Shown piece after piece: positions 26,019 through 35,612 of a stretch of DNA of 64,000 nt. Below the pieces are notes generated by a model. It was not told the origin of the DNA, made no database searches, and saw nothing but the letters and a program-made list of their open reading frames with translations. Source of the stretch: an uncultured Clostridium sp. (lineage in GTDB: Bacteria > Bacillota > Clostridia > TANB77 > CAG-508); the NCBI GenBank assembly GCA_900553685.1, contig USEI01000001.1, forward strand, positions 248,001-312,000, given 5' to 3'. Within the stretch, counting starts at the first letter, position 1. The number at the start of each line of letters is the position of its first letter. The translations under genes and the position numbers were made by a program.

Positions 26019-27902
26019 ATGTGGAAATCTAAATATTATGAAATATTTTTTACTACTGATTTTGTGACAGAAGAGAGTTGGCTTATGTTTTTATCTTATA
26101 TTTCAAAACTAAATGGCTTTTTTAGAAGTTATAAAATATATATAAATTTTGAAAAAAATAATGTTAGATATTTTATCAAAACAAAACAAGAAATGCCAAC
26201 AACATTAGGAAATTTAAATGACTTTTTATTAAAAAGAATAAATAATATAGAATTTTCAAAAAAACTTTTAAAACACAAATCTCTCTATATAGTTACTAAT
26301 AAGGAAAAAAGTATTGTTGATATTTTAGACAGAAATGAAAGTAAAAAAAATAGAAAATTAGAATGGGCTGAAATAAAAATAATTCCTTACAAAAAGGATA
26401 ATTACTTATTTTCTTCATTAGGAATTTTTAAGAAGAATAACAGATTAATTTATAAAAAATTTTTATTTAATTTGCCACATCAATTTTTGAGTATAGATTT
26501 TTCAAAGCATACAAGATTTTTACATAGAAAAGATATAAAAAGGTATCTTAATATAGAAAAGACTATAGGTGTTTTTGAAAGCGATAATAAAAATGGAATT
26601 TTAAAGATTGATGCTTTTCCATATCTCCAGGATGATTATTATTTAAATTTAAATAATTACGATTTTGATAAACATTCTATTGTAATAGGTGGTTCTGGTA
26701 CAGGTAAATCCAAATTACTAAGTCTTTTGGTAAATAATATTTATAATAATTTAAATTACAAGATGAAATATAAAATAATAGTAATAGACCCACATAGTTC
26801 ATTAGAAGGGGATATAGGTGGGTTAAATAGTACTAAAGTAATTGATTTTAAAAAAGAAAAAAATAGTATAGATTTGTTTCAAACTTCTAGAAAAAATATT
26901 GTTTCAGAAACTGAAATTTTACTTTCACTTTTTAAATCAATAATGGATAAAGAATATAATTCAAAACTAGAAAGGGTATTAAGACACAGTATTTTTTTAT
27001 TAATAAGTGTAGGTAGAATGAATTTTACTAATTTAAGAGAATTAATAATTAATAATGAATTTAGAAATTATATTTTAAAAAAATATAAAGAAATTCTACC
27101 AGAGCCAATTATAAAATTCTTTTTAACTGATTTTAATGAGTTAAAAAATAAATCTCATTCAGAAGCAATATCACCAATAATTTCTTTTATAGATGAAATG
27201 AGTATATTACCTACATTTAATAGTAAAAATAAGTTAGAAAATTTAGAAAATATTATACAAAATAATTTTTTAAGTATAATTTCTCAAGATGAGTCATCTA
27301 TTGGGGAAAAAATGACAAAAACAATTTCTGGATTAGTAATGGGGCAAATTTTTTCAATTATGCAAAAAAGACATATAGAAGAACATATAATTTTAATTAT
27401 AGATGAAGTTGCAATAATTCAAAACCCAATTTTAAAAAGATTTTTATCAGAAAGTAGAAAATATAATTTATCTTTAATCCTCTCAGGACAATATTTTAAT
27501 CAAATTAATGAAGATATCCAAAAAGCTATTTTTGCAAATATAATTAATTACTATACTTTTAGAGTATCAAGAGAAGATGCAATAATTTTAAGTAGAAATA
27601 TGCAAATGGAAGTTGCAGTACATGATTCTTTTTTTGCTAAACTAAAAATACTTTCTGAACTTGGAAACAGAGAATGTGTATTAAGAATAAGCACAAATGG
27701 AAAAGTTTTACCTGCATTTAAAGCAAGAACATTAGATGTGATTTCACATCCAAGAATAATAGAAAAAGATGGGAAAGAAGAAGTAATAAAAGATAAATCA
27801 AAACAAAATTTAAAGAAGAAATTTTTAATTAATAATAATATTAATCTAAAAGAAATTATGAAATCACAATCAACAGGAAGGAGGAAGCTTGTAAGTGACT
27901 AA
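26019..27902 (+). CDS. HerA/VirB4-like P-loop ATPase of unknown system
   Basis: A 627-residue protein. The N-terminal 200 residues form an unassigned domain without membrane helices. Walker A is IGGSGTGKSKLL (Lys230), followed by IIVIDPHSSLEGDIGG and SIDLFQT, Walker B IILIIDEVA (Asp462-Glu463), and the late sensor-type block NLSLILSGQYFNQI. This order is that of HerA/FtsK/VirB4-type DNA- or protein-pumping ATPases and of conjugation coupling ATPases. No relaxase, pilus gene, NurA nuclease or integrase adjoins it. It starts at ATG after GAAGGTGAT. The end overlaps the start of a Cys-rich protein by 8 bases, so the two are translationally coupled and probably work together. Confidence 0.78.
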   Translation: MWKSKYYEIFFTTDFVTEESWLMFLSYISKLNGFFRSYKIYINFEKNNVRYFIKTKQEMPTTLGNLNDFLLKRINNIEFSKKLLKHKSLYIVTNKEKSIVDILDRNESKKNRKLEWAEIKIIPYKKDNYLFSSLGIFKKNNRLIYKKFLFNLPHQFLSIDFSKHTRFLHRKDIKRYLNIEKTIGVFESDNKNGILKIDAFPYLQDDYYLNLNNYDFDKHSIVIGGSGTGKSKLLSLLVNNIYNNLNYKMKYKIIVIDPHSSLEGDIGGLNSTKVIDFKKEKNSIDLFQTSRKNIVSETEILLSLFKSIMDKEYNSKLERVLRHSIFLLISVGRMNFTNLRELIINNEFRNYILKKYKEILPEPIIKFFLTDFNELKNKSHSEAISPIISFIDEMSILPTFNSKNKLENLENIIQNNFLSIISQDESSIGEKMTKTISGLVMGQIFSIMQKRHIEEHIILIIDEVAIIQNPILKRFLSESRKYNLSLILSGQYFNQINEDIQKAIFANIINYYTFRVSREDAIILSRNMQMEVAVHDSFFAKLKILSELGNRECVLRISTNGKVLPAFKARTLDVISHPRIIEKDGKEEVIKDKSKQNLKKKFLINNNINLKEIMKSQSTGRRKLVSD

Positions 27903-28596
27903 TAGAGAAACTCTAGAAAAAATGAATAAAATATTTATAAATATTTTTGGAAGAGAAAATCCATATACATTGGAAGAAATTCTTTCAAAATTTGCATTTG
28001 ATATAAAATTACCTCAAAAAGTTTTAGATAGCATGACTAATAAAGAAACATGGGCAGAGTCAATAAATCCCAATAAATTTATAACACAAAAAAATATGGA
28101 ATTATTTGATATTCAACACGGATGGCTTCAAAAAAAGAAAGATATAGATTCTTTAGAAGATGTACTAAAGTACTGGAAAAAAATTAATTACACTACAACA
28201 GAACGAATTTATGATTCTGAAAATGTACATAAGAGTGATACTATTTATAGATCTGAAAATGTGTATAGATCTTTAGATTGTAGAGAATGTAAAAATACAA
28301 TTTATTGTGATGGGTGTGCAAATTCAGAATTTATTATGGGATGTCAAAGAACAAGTGGATCAAATTTTTGTATTAGAGTTGACGATTCTGGAGAATGCAT
28401 AAATAGCTATAATGTAATTTGTTCCTCTAAAATAAGTAATTCGTTTTTTATTCAAGATTGTAAAGATTTAGATGAATGTATGTTTTGCTCACATATTAGT
28501 AATAAAAAATATTGTATATCAAATATGCAATGTGAAAAAGAAGAATATTTTACAATAAAAAAAGAAATCATTAATTGGATATTGCAAAAAAATTAA
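27895..28596 (+). CDS. Cys-rich repeat protein coupled to the HerA-like ATPase
   Basis: A 233-residue protein starting at GTG 27895 behind GGAAGGAGG, overlapping the upstream gene by 8 bases. The N-terminal 120 residues are helical and Cys-free. The C-terminal half repeats short units with Cys about every 6-10 residues (CRECKNTIYCDGCANSEF, MGCQRTSGSNFC, DCKDLDECMFC) and closes with NKKYCISNMQCEKEEYF. The spacing suggests a small solenoid with stacked side chains, like the Cys-rich repeat proteins widespread in Patescibacteria. Function unknown. Pairing with the ATPase is the main clue. Confidence 0.65.
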   Translation: MTNRETLEKMNKIFINIFGRENPYTLEEILSKFAFDIKLPQKVLDSMTNKETWAESINPNKFITQKNMELFDIQHGWLQKKKDIDSLEDVLKYWKKINYTTTERIYDSENVHKSDTIYRSENVYRSLDCRECKNTIYCDGCANSEFIMGCQRTSGSNFCIRVDDSGECINSYNVICSSKISNSFFIQDCKDLDECMFCSHISNKKYCISNMQCEKEEYFTIKKEIINWILQKN

Positions 28597-28716
28597 AAAA
28601 AGTTTGTATTAAACAAGATAGTTTTTATATGAAGAATTAGTATATAGATTTATTAAAAATAGAAATTAAATTTAAAATAAAAAGAAAAAATTGAAAATTA
28701 TTAAGTATAAAAAATG

Positions 28717-28774
28717 AAAGGCTTCTATTTTTAATTGGATTAAGTAAAGTTCAACTGATTTTAGAAGCCTTTTT
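28717..28774. terminator. Bidirectional terminator between convergent genes
   Basis: AAAGGCTTCTA (28717) and TAGAAGCCTTTTT (28762) with a 34-base loop. A on one side and T on the other allow use by both the Cys-rich gene and pbp1A. Confidence 0.8.
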
Positions 28775-28796
28775 AAAATATAGAATAGAATTTATA

Positions 28797-31265
28797 TTAT
28801 TGTTCAAATGTGTCATCTGTACTTTCTTCTGGTGTTTCTGAAGATGTGTTTTCATTTTCTAAATTTTCTTGTTCTTGTGAATTGTTATCATTTGAAATGT
28901 TTGAGTCATCTGTAACTGTGTTAGCATTAGGTAACTCATCTGAATTATTTTTTGAAGAATCAGGTGTATTTAGTATATTCTCTTCATTAGAAGAATTTTC
29001 TGAAGGTATGTTTTCATTTTGAGACTCTTTTTGTGGTTCTTCATTAATAACTGAAGAGGTTTCTGGCTCTTGATTTGGTATTTGAGTGGTATCTTGAGTT
29101 TCAGTTTGTTCAGAATTAGAGTTTTTGATATTTATACCTCCAGAATGTTCATTACAATATTCAGTTGGAGAAGTTCCTTTTATAAAATATTCAGTATAAG
29201 CACCAGGACATTCTGAAAAGGCAAATAAACCACTTGATGGACAAATTGTTGCAGTTTCAATACCAGATTTTGGCAGGTCAAATTTTGCATTATCTAAATT
29301 TGAATGTATAGATTTCATAACTGCTGACCAAATTTGTCCAGATGGATTTTTTCCATTAAACTTTATTGTTTCATTTAGATCAAAGCCAAACCAAGTTACA
29401 GCAGTATAGTATGGTGTAAATCCACAAAGCCATCTATCATATTCATCATTTGTTGTACCTGTTTTAGCAGCAACATCAATACCAGGAATTTTACAGTAAT
29501 TAGCCGTTCCTTTTGAGCCTATTACAGGTTCTGTTAGTAAGCTTTGAACAATATATGCTACTTCTTTTGAAATACTTCTTTTTTTCTTTTGTTTTGTTTT
29601 TAAAACTGTTTTTCCAGCAGAATTTTCAATTTTTATGTAAAATGTTGGCTCTATATAAATTCCGTCATTTGCTATACATGAATATGCCGCAGCCATTTCT
29701 AAAGGACTAATTCCCTTATCAAGACCACCTAAAGCTAAATTAAGATTTTCATCAGTTTTTGTAAGAGTGGTAATTCCCATTTTTTCCATGTATTTTATAG
29801 ATGTTTTTGGAGTAATTTCTTCCATCATTTTTACAAAAGGAATATTTTGAGAAGATTCAACAGCTTGTCTTACTGTGATTATACCTCTATAATCATTATA
29901 ATCAGTAGGAGAGTAACCGGTTTCTGTTCCATCATCAAAAGTTGTTTCTTCATCTAAATATAAAGTTGCTGGTGTAAATATTTTTTCTTCTAAACCAGGG
30001 ACTAAAACAGCAAGAGGTTTACCTGCAGAACCGGTTTGCCTTAATGCTTGTGTTGCTCTGTTAAATCCTCTAGAAGTGCTTTTTTCACCAAGACCACCTA
30101 CACAACCTACAACATAACCAGTTTTATGATCCATAACTACCATTGCTGCTTGAGAAGTAACAGAAGAATCTTTTTCTGATTTTAATATATATTTATTTTT
30201 TGAAAATTCTTTTTCAATCTCTGATTGAATTTCAGAATCTTGAGTACTATATATTTTTAATCCTGCCATCTCTATATAATTTTCAGCGAAATTTGTTGAT
30301 ATATTTTTCTTTTTAGAAATATCTTCTATTATTTCTGCAAGTAATGCATCTGTATGGTAAGAGTAAATAATATTTTCTTCTGAATTTTGTATCTTACCTT
30401 GTTTAAATTTCAAGCCATTTTCTACTTTTAAAATAGCTTGATTATAATCTTCTTCATTTATATATTCTAATTCTAACATTTTAGCAAGTACAGTTTTAGT
30501 TCTTGTTTTAATTTTTTCAGAGTTATCTTTTTCATCATCAAAAGGATTATAAGAATTGGGAGAATTATTTATTCCAGCAAGAAATGCACATTCAGCCAAA
30601 TCAAGTTCAGAAACACTTTTATTAAAATAATAATTTGAACCCATTTCAACGCCGTATAAATTAGGTCCAACATATATAATATTTAGGTAAGCTTCTAATA
30701 TTTCATCTTTATCTAATACTCCTTCAATAGCAAAGGCTTTAATCCATTCATTTATTTTTCGAGAAACCTTTGAAGAATTATCTCCTGTTAAATTTTTTAC
30801 TAATTGTTGTGTTATACTACTTCCACCAAATGAAGATGAACCAAGATTTCTTATATAAGAAAAAATAGCAGCAGCTGTTCTTGGAAAATCTACTCCAGAA
30901 TGTTTATAAAAACGTTGATCTTCTATAGCTACATAGGCATTTTTTAAATTATCTGGCATTTCATTAAAAGAAACATTTTTTGTATTTTTATTAGTTCCAA
31001 ATTCTGCAATTACATTTCCTTGTATATCTAATACTTGTGATGGTGTGTTAGAAATCATATCTTGTGCCAGACTTTGCCAATTAGCAATAAAAATACCAGT
31101 TTTTATTGCAGTAAAAACTATTAAGATTAGGAGAATTATTAAAACAATTTTTATTCTTTTAAATTTTTTTGATTTGATTTTATTTTCTTTTTCAAATTTA
31201 TTTTCATCATTTTTTAATTGATGTTTATTTAAATTATTTCTTCTTTCTTTTCCTACTCTATTCAA
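28797..31265 (-). CDS. Class A penicillin-binding protein 1A
   Basis: Bifunctional peptidoglycan glycosyltransferase/transpeptidase. A basic cytoplasmic tail and one membrane helix are followed by the GT51 domain (NAYVAIEDQRFYKHSGVD, then SSSFGGSSITQQLVKN, with both catalytic Glu) and the transpeptidase with SAGK (SxxK), SSQN (SxN) and KTGTT (KTG). The C-terminal 110 residues are Ser/Asn/Glu-rich and disordered. The start is taken as TTG at 31265 because AAGAGGT lies 10 bases upstream; a TTG 30 bases earlier at 31295 would bury that site within the coding region. The product is then 822 residues. The gene is monocistronic and diverges from the 31423 gene. Confidence 0.95.
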   Translation of the reverse strand: MNRVGKERRNNLNKHQLKNDENKFEKENKIKSKKFKRIKIVLIILLILIVFTAIKTGIFIANWQSLAQDMISNTPSQVLDIQGNVIAEFGTNKNTKNVSFNEMPDNLKNAYVAIEDQRFYKHSGVDFPRTAAAIFSYIRNLGSSSFGGSSITQQLVKNLTGDNSSKVSRKINEWIKAFAIEGVLDKDEILEAYLNIIYVGPNLYGVEMGSNYYFNKSVSELDLAECAFLAGINNSPNSYNPFDDEKDNSEKIKTRTKTVLAKMLELEYINEEDYNQAILKVENGLKFKQGKIQNSEENIIYSYHTDALLAEIIEDISKKKNISTNFAENYIEMAGLKIYSTQDSEIQSEIEKEFSKNKYILKSEKDSSVTSQAAMVVMDHKTGYVVGCVGGLGEKSTSRGFNRATQALRQTGSAGKPLAVLVPGLEEKIFTPATLYLDEETTFDDGTETGYSPTDYNDYRGIITVRQAVESSQNIPFVKMMEEITPKTSIKYMEKMGITTLTKTDENLNLALGGLDKGISPLEMAAAYSCIANDGIYIEPTFYIKIENSAGKTVLKTKQKKKRSISKEVAYIVQSLLTEPVIGSKGTANYCKIPGIDVAAKTGTTNDEYDRWLCGFTPYYTAVTWFGFDLNETIKFNGKNPSGQIWSAVMKSIHSNLDNAKFDLPKSGIETATICPSSGLFAFSECPGAYTEYFIKGTSPTEYCNEHSGGINIKNSNSEQTETQDTTQIPNQEPETSSVINEEPQKESQNENIPSENSSNEENILNTPDSSKNNSDELPNANTVTDDSNISNDNNSQEQENLENENTSSETPEESTDDTFEQ

Positions 31266-31365
31266 TATAATAAATACCTCTTTTTTAAAATTCAATTTTT
31301 ATAAGCATATCAAATATATATGAAAAAGTAAAGTAAAAAGCTTTCTAGTTTTATTAATAAATATA

Positions 31366-31394
31366 TTGAAAATTGAGAAATATATAGATATAAT
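31366..31394 (+). promoter_or_regulatory. Promoter of the 31423 gene
   Basis: TTGAAA (31366-31371), 17-base spacer, TATAAT (31389-31394), followed by GGGAGGG before ATG. Confidence 0.85.
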
Positions 31395-31422
31395 CAAATT
31401 AAAATAATTTTGGGAGGGAAGA

Positions 31423-33285
31423 ATGAAAAAAGAAAAAGCAAAAAAAATAATTTTAGTTGTAATTATTATACTATTAATATTGCTTGGAGGAATGGTTTAT
31501 GCTTATTTCGCAACAGATATTTTTAAAACTCCAAAGCAATTATTTGTAAAATATCTTGCAAATAATATAACACAATTATCGGAATTTAATTTAGAGCCTT
31601 ATAATGAAACATTTAAAAAAATGGAAGAAAATAAAACTGAAATTGATTTAGATATTTTTGATAAATTAACACCACAAGAAATTAATATAAAATATGCTGG
31701 AGATTTAAAAAATGAAAAAGAATCTTTAGTTTGTGAAATAAAACAAGATGATGAGCAAGTTCTGCAAACAAATTTAGCTGTAACAAATGATACTTATGGT
31801 ATTTATTTAAAAGGATTACATGATAAATATTTGGCTTTAGAAAATAGAAATTTAAAAAAATTTTTAAGTAATTTTATTAATAGTGAAGAGATTGTAAATA
31901 TGTTACCTGATAAAATAACACAATTAGAATCTTTTTCAGAAGAAGAAAATAATAAGTTAAATAATATATATTTAACTTATAGTAAAAAATTTTTAGACCA
32001 ATTTGAAGATACTATTTTCACTTCAGAAAATGGAATACAAGTAGATGTTGATGGAAAAACACTTAAAGCAAATAAATATTCTGCTACAACTAGTACAAAA
32101 AAAATATTAGAAGTATTCACAAATACAATGACAGACTTACTAAATGATAAAGAATTTATAGATTTATATAATAGTAAAATGAATTTGGGTACTAATATAG
32201 AAGATTTAAAATCTCAAATTAATGAATTTAAAAATTCATTGGACAATTCACATATAGTAGATTCACAAATTGTAATTTCAGTATATTCTGCTGATAAAAG
32301 AACAATAAAAACAGAAGTTAATATAGATAATAATACTGAGGTTTCAGAATTTTTGATTAAAGACAATAATAATATTGTTTTCAAATCAACTCTTCAAAAA
32401 TCAGATAAAAACAAAGTTGGAAGCGAAGAGAAAATTACAATAACAAATAATTTTAGTGATAATCAAGGAGAATTAATCTTTGAAAAAAATAAAACTTATA
32501 ACCAAGATGATGTAAAAGCACTAGAAGAAGATTCATCACATAGTGCAGACTATAATTATTATATTGGTGATTATGAAGATGAAAATGTAAAAATGACATT
32601 AAAATCAACTAAGAATAATGATAATGTGACAACTAATATCGACTTAGGAAATAAGGACTATTCAGTAGTGATGAATATTAGATTTAATTCTGATATTCAA
32701 ATAGAAGAATTAACAGACGAAAATGCTTTAATTTTGAATGATTATTCAAAAGAAGATTTTAATAATTTAGGTCAAGAAATTATTCAAAATTTGTCAAAGA
32801 CTATAGAAGAAAACCCTAATTATTATATTTCAGAAATTTTAATGTCAATGGGATTTACTAGCATTGAGGATTTAAATAGTGATGAAAATTTAGTAGAAGA
32901 TGAAACTACTAATATTATAGAAGAAAATACTGTGGAAACAAGTGTAGAGCCTATTGAAAATGAGGGGAATATTAATAATTTAGGTAGAAAAGTAGATCAA
33001 GCAATATCTGAAGCGATTGAAAAAAGCTTATCAGATTATCATGCTAAAAAAGAAGAAGATCCAGACACAATTCCTGATAATTTTTTAACAGTAGATGCAA
33101 TAAAATCAAATTGTAGTGAAGATATGGAAATAGAACTTATAGATGGTACAACATTAAAAAGTGTTTTTGAAGATAAAATTTTTTATACTCAAATAAACAT
33201 AAATGGAGATACTTGGGAACTTGTAGAAACTAAAACATTATATTCAGAAAATGGAGATTTAGAAACAGCAGAGCCTATTGAATAA
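31423..33285 (+). CDS. Membrane-anchored extracytoplasmic protein of unknown function
   Basis: A 620-residue protein with one N-terminal membrane helix (about 9-29) and no lipobox. The rest is hydrophilic and extracytoplasmic: a helical first part (TPKQLFVKYLANNITQLSEF) and a middle with beta-rich segments (IVISVYSADKRTIKTEV). An acidic stretch (about 488-515) precedes a C-terminal 80 residues that contain DGTTLKSVFEDKIFYTQ. There are no catalytic motifs. I have seen similar layouts in clostridial proteins of unknown function but cannot name the family. It has its own promoter and terminator, opposite pbp1A, which fits an envelope role only by position. Confidence 0.65.
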   Translation: MKKEKAKKIILVVIIILLILLGGMVYAYFATDIFKTPKQLFVKYLANNITQLSEFNLEPYNETFKKMEENKTEIDLDIFDKLTPQEINIKYAGDLKNEKESLVCEIKQDDEQVLQTNLAVTNDTYGIYLKGLHDKYLALENRNLKKFLSNFINSEEIVNMLPDKITQLESFSEEENNKLNNIYLTYSKKFLDQFEDTIFTSENGIQVDVDGKTLKANKYSATTSTKKILEVFTNTMTDLLNDKEFIDLYNSKMNLGTNIEDLKSQINEFKNSLDNSHIVDSQIVISVYSADKRTIKTEVNIDNNTEVSEFLIKDNNNIVFKSTLQKSDKNKVGSEEKITITNNFSDNQGELIFEKNKTYNQDDVKALEEDSSHSADYNYYIGDYEDENVKMTLKSTKNNDNVTTNIDLGNKDYSVVMNIRFNSDIQIEELTDENALILNDYSKEDFNNLGQEIIQNLSKTIEENPNYYISEILMSMGFTSIEDLNSDENLVEDETTNIIEENTVETSVEPIENEGNINNLGRKVDQAISEAIEKSLSDYHAKKEEDPDTIPDNFLTVDAIKSNCSEDMEIELIDGTTLKSVFEDKIFYTQININGDTWELVETKTLYSENGDLETAEPIE

Positions 33286-33315
33286 TAAAATATTTAAAGT
33301 ATACTAGTTAAAAAA

Positions 33316-33350
33316 AGATAAATATAATTAAAATTATATTTATCTTTTTT
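33316..33350 (+). terminator. Terminator before the fab locus
   Basis: Perfect 13-base arms AGATAAATATAAT / ATTATATTTATCT, loop TAAA, then T5. Confidence 0.92.
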
Positions 33351-33377
33351 ATATATTATAAGAATTAATTTTTATAA

Positions 33378-33423
33378 ACTGACTGGTTAGTCTAGTTACT
33401 TATAAAAAATGATGTGCTATAAT
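33378..33423 (+). promoter_or_regulatory. fabH promoter with TetR-like palindromic operator
   Basis: The operator at 33378-33396 reads ACTGACTGGTTAGTCTAGT, an imperfect inverted repeat centred on GACT-GGTT-AGTC. TATAAT at 33418-33423 is a perfect -10, but the region 16-18 bases upstream has no good -35, and the palindrome reaches into it. Either a repressor covers the promoter or the weak -35 is helped by an activator. The palindrome form is common for TetR-family regulators. It does not match the FapR or FabT consensus. Confidence 0.6.
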
Positions 33424-33455
33424 TCAAAAGTAAAAGATATTAAAAGGAGCTAAAG

Positions 33456-34379
33456 ATGAATTCAATAAAAATTATTTCGACAAGCAAATATCTTCCAAAC
33501 AATAGAGTCGAAAATAGCTTTTTTAATGAAAAATTTAACTTAGATGATGACTGGATTTTCAAACGAACAGGAATAAAAAATAGATATTTTACTAAAGAAG
33601 AAAATATTATAGATTTAGCAGTAAATTCTGCAAAAAAAATAATAGAAAAAATAGATTTTGATATTCAAAAAATTGGAAACATAGTAGTTGCAACTACTTC
33701 TAGTGATAGAATTATGCCTGGAATAAGCTTTGAAGTACAAAAAGCTTTAAATATAAAAAAATGTATGTGCTTAGATGTTTTTGCAGGTTGTAGTGGTTTT
33801 ATAAATGCTTTTGATATTGCAAGAAAAAATATTAGTTTTGGAGAAACAGAATATGCTTTGGTAATAGGTGTTGAAAATATATCAAAATATTTAGATTTTG
33901 ATGATATTAATACATCAATTCTTTTAGGAGATGCTTCAGGGGCAGTATTAATCGGAAAATCTAAAGAAGATAAAAAATATTTCTGCAATATAGAAAGTTT
34001 TGGTCAAGATGGTGAAATTTTAACTTGCCATAATGGAAGAAAATTATATATGAATGGAAAAGCAATATATAAATATGCGGTATCTAAAGTTACAAAAAAT
34101 ATAGAAGATACTTTAGAACTTAATAATTTAAAAATAGAAAATTTAAAATATATAATTCCACATCAATCAAATATAAAAATAATTGAAAGTATTTCTAAAA
34201 AATTAAATATAATTGATGAAAAAATGTATAGTAATTTAGAAAAATATGGAAATACTTTTTGTGCAAGCATACCAATAGCTTTAGATGATGTTTTTGAAAA
34301 TTTAAAAATTGGAGATAAGTTAATTTTAGCTGGCTATGGTGGTGGACTTAATTTAGGAAGCATATTAATTGAAAAATAA
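33456..34379 (+). CDS. fabH: Beta-ketoacyl-ACP synthase III
   Basis: Condenses acetyl-CoA (or a branched starter) with malonyl-ACP to begin type II fatty-acid synthesis. Catalytic Cys112 is in DVFAGCSGF, His in IIPHQSNIKI and Asn in EKYGNTFCASIP. The length (307) is slightly short but complete. It is the first gene of the fatty-acid locus, behind the operator at 33378. AAAGGAGC precedes ATG. A 164-base gap to fabD is longer than the later gaps but shows no terminator. Confidence 0.96.
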   Translation: MNSIKIISTSKYLPNNRVENSFFNEKFNLDDDWIFKRTGIKNRYFTKEENIIDLAVNSAKKIIEKIDFDIQKIGNIVVATTSSDRIMPGISFEVQKALNIKKCMCLDVFAGCSGFINAFDIARKNISFGETEYALVIGVENISKYLDFDDINTSILLGDASGAVLIGKSKEDKKYFCNIESFGQDGEILTCHNGRKLYMNGKAIYKYAVSKVTKNIEDTLELNNLKIENLKYIIPHQSNIKIIESISKKLNIIDEKMYSNLEKYGNTFCASIPIALDDVFENLKIGDKLILAGYGGGLNLGSILIEK

Positions 34380-34543
34380 TATAATTTGCAATAAATAAAT
34401 TTAATATAAAAAATTTAAAATAAATTAGAACATAAATATAAATGTATATTTTATATATTTATATTTGTCAAAATATATGAGTAAAATTGTAAATAACTAA
34501 GAATTATAAAGTATAAATAATTTAAAATATAAAGGAGAAAAAA

Positions 34544-35482
34544 ATGAAAATAGGATTTTTATTTCCAGGACAAGGTGCGCAAAGTGTAGGAATGGGTAAA
34601 GACTTATATGAGAAATATGATGAAGTAAAAAAAGTATATTCTACTTTAAGTAAAGCAGCAGGTATTGATATTGCTGATTTAACTTTTAATTCTCAAGAAG
34701 AAGAATTGTCACAAACTAAAAATACCCAAATAGCTATACTTGCTATGAGTTTAGGAATTTTAAAGCTTTTAGAAGAGAAAAACATAAAAGCAGATTATGC
34801 GACAGGTTTAAGTTTAGGAGAATATGCAGCGCTTACATATGCAAAAAGTTTTACTTTAGAGGATGTAGGAAAAATTGTTAAAAAGAGAGGAGAATTTATG
34901 CAAAATCTTCTTCCAGAAGGAGATTGGGCTATGGCAGCTGTAATTGGAATGGAAGATGAAAAAGTAGAAGAAATTTGCAAAAAAGTGGTTCAAGGTTTTG
35001 CAGTACCTGCAAATTATAACTGTCCAGGTCAAGTTGCAGTTTCAGGAGATAAAGCAGGGATTTTAGAAATGTCTGAAATTGCAAAAGAAGAAGGTGCAAA
35101 AAGAGTAGTAAGTTTAAAAACTAGTGGACCTTTTCATACAGAGAAGTTAGTTGAAGCGTCTAAGGCTTTAAGGAAGGAGCTTAATTTGATAGAAATTAAA
35201 ACTCCAAATTGTAATGTAATAAAGAATATTGATGCTAAACCTTACACAGAGGTAGATGATATTAGAGATATTTTAGCAAAACATGTTATAAATCCAGTAA
35301 GATTTTCAGCATCAGTAAAATATATGTTAGATAATGGAGTAGATACTTTTGTAGAAATTGGACCTGGTAAAGTTTTAACAAGTTTTGTTAAAAAAATTAA
35401 TAGAGAGGCAAAATGCATTAATATAAATGATGTACAAAGTTTTGAAAATACAATTAGTGAACTTGGAAAAAATGAAAAATAA
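34544..35482 (+). CDS. fabD: Malonyl-CoA:ACP transacylase
   Basis: Loads malonyl groups onto acyl carrier protein. FPGQGAQSVGMG is at the N terminus, the nucleophile Ser90 in GLSLGEYAAL and the catalytic His in SGPFHTEKL; EIGPGKVLTSF closes the protein. The length (312) is normal. AAAGGAG precedes ATG. No acpP lies between fabH and fabD or elsewhere in the window. Confidence 0.97.
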   Translation: MKIGFLFPGQGAQSVGMGKDLYEKYDEVKKVYSTLSKAAGIDIADLTFNSQEEELSQTKNTQIAILAMSLGILKLLEEKNIKADYATGLSLGEYAALTYAKSFTLEDVGKIVKKRGEFMQNLLPEGDWAMAAVIGMEDEKVEEICKKVVQGFAVPANYNCPGQVAVSGDKAGILEMSEIAKEEGAKRVVSLKTSGPFHTEKLVEASKALRKELNLIEIKTPNCNVIKNIDAKPYTEVDDIRDILAKHVINPVRFSASVKYMLDNGVDTFVEIGPGKVLTSFVKKINREAKCININDVQSFENTISELGKNEK

Positions 35483-35612
35483 CTTGAAATAATTTAGAAC
35501 AAATTTAAGATTAAAGGATTGATTATAAAATTTAAAAGTTATTAACTTGATATTTTAGATTAGATAATATTGATTAAAATATAATCTAAAAAAAATGAAA
35601 GGAAATTAAAAT

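Noticed and set aside
31266..31295. TTG start of PBP1A at 31295
   Set aside because: It would place the AAGAGGT binding site inside the coding region; the TTG at 31265 is spaced properly behind it.
33378..33396. FapR or FabT box at fabH
   Set aside because: The half-sites GACT/AGTC do not match the FapR or FabT consensus; called only as a TetR-like palindrome.
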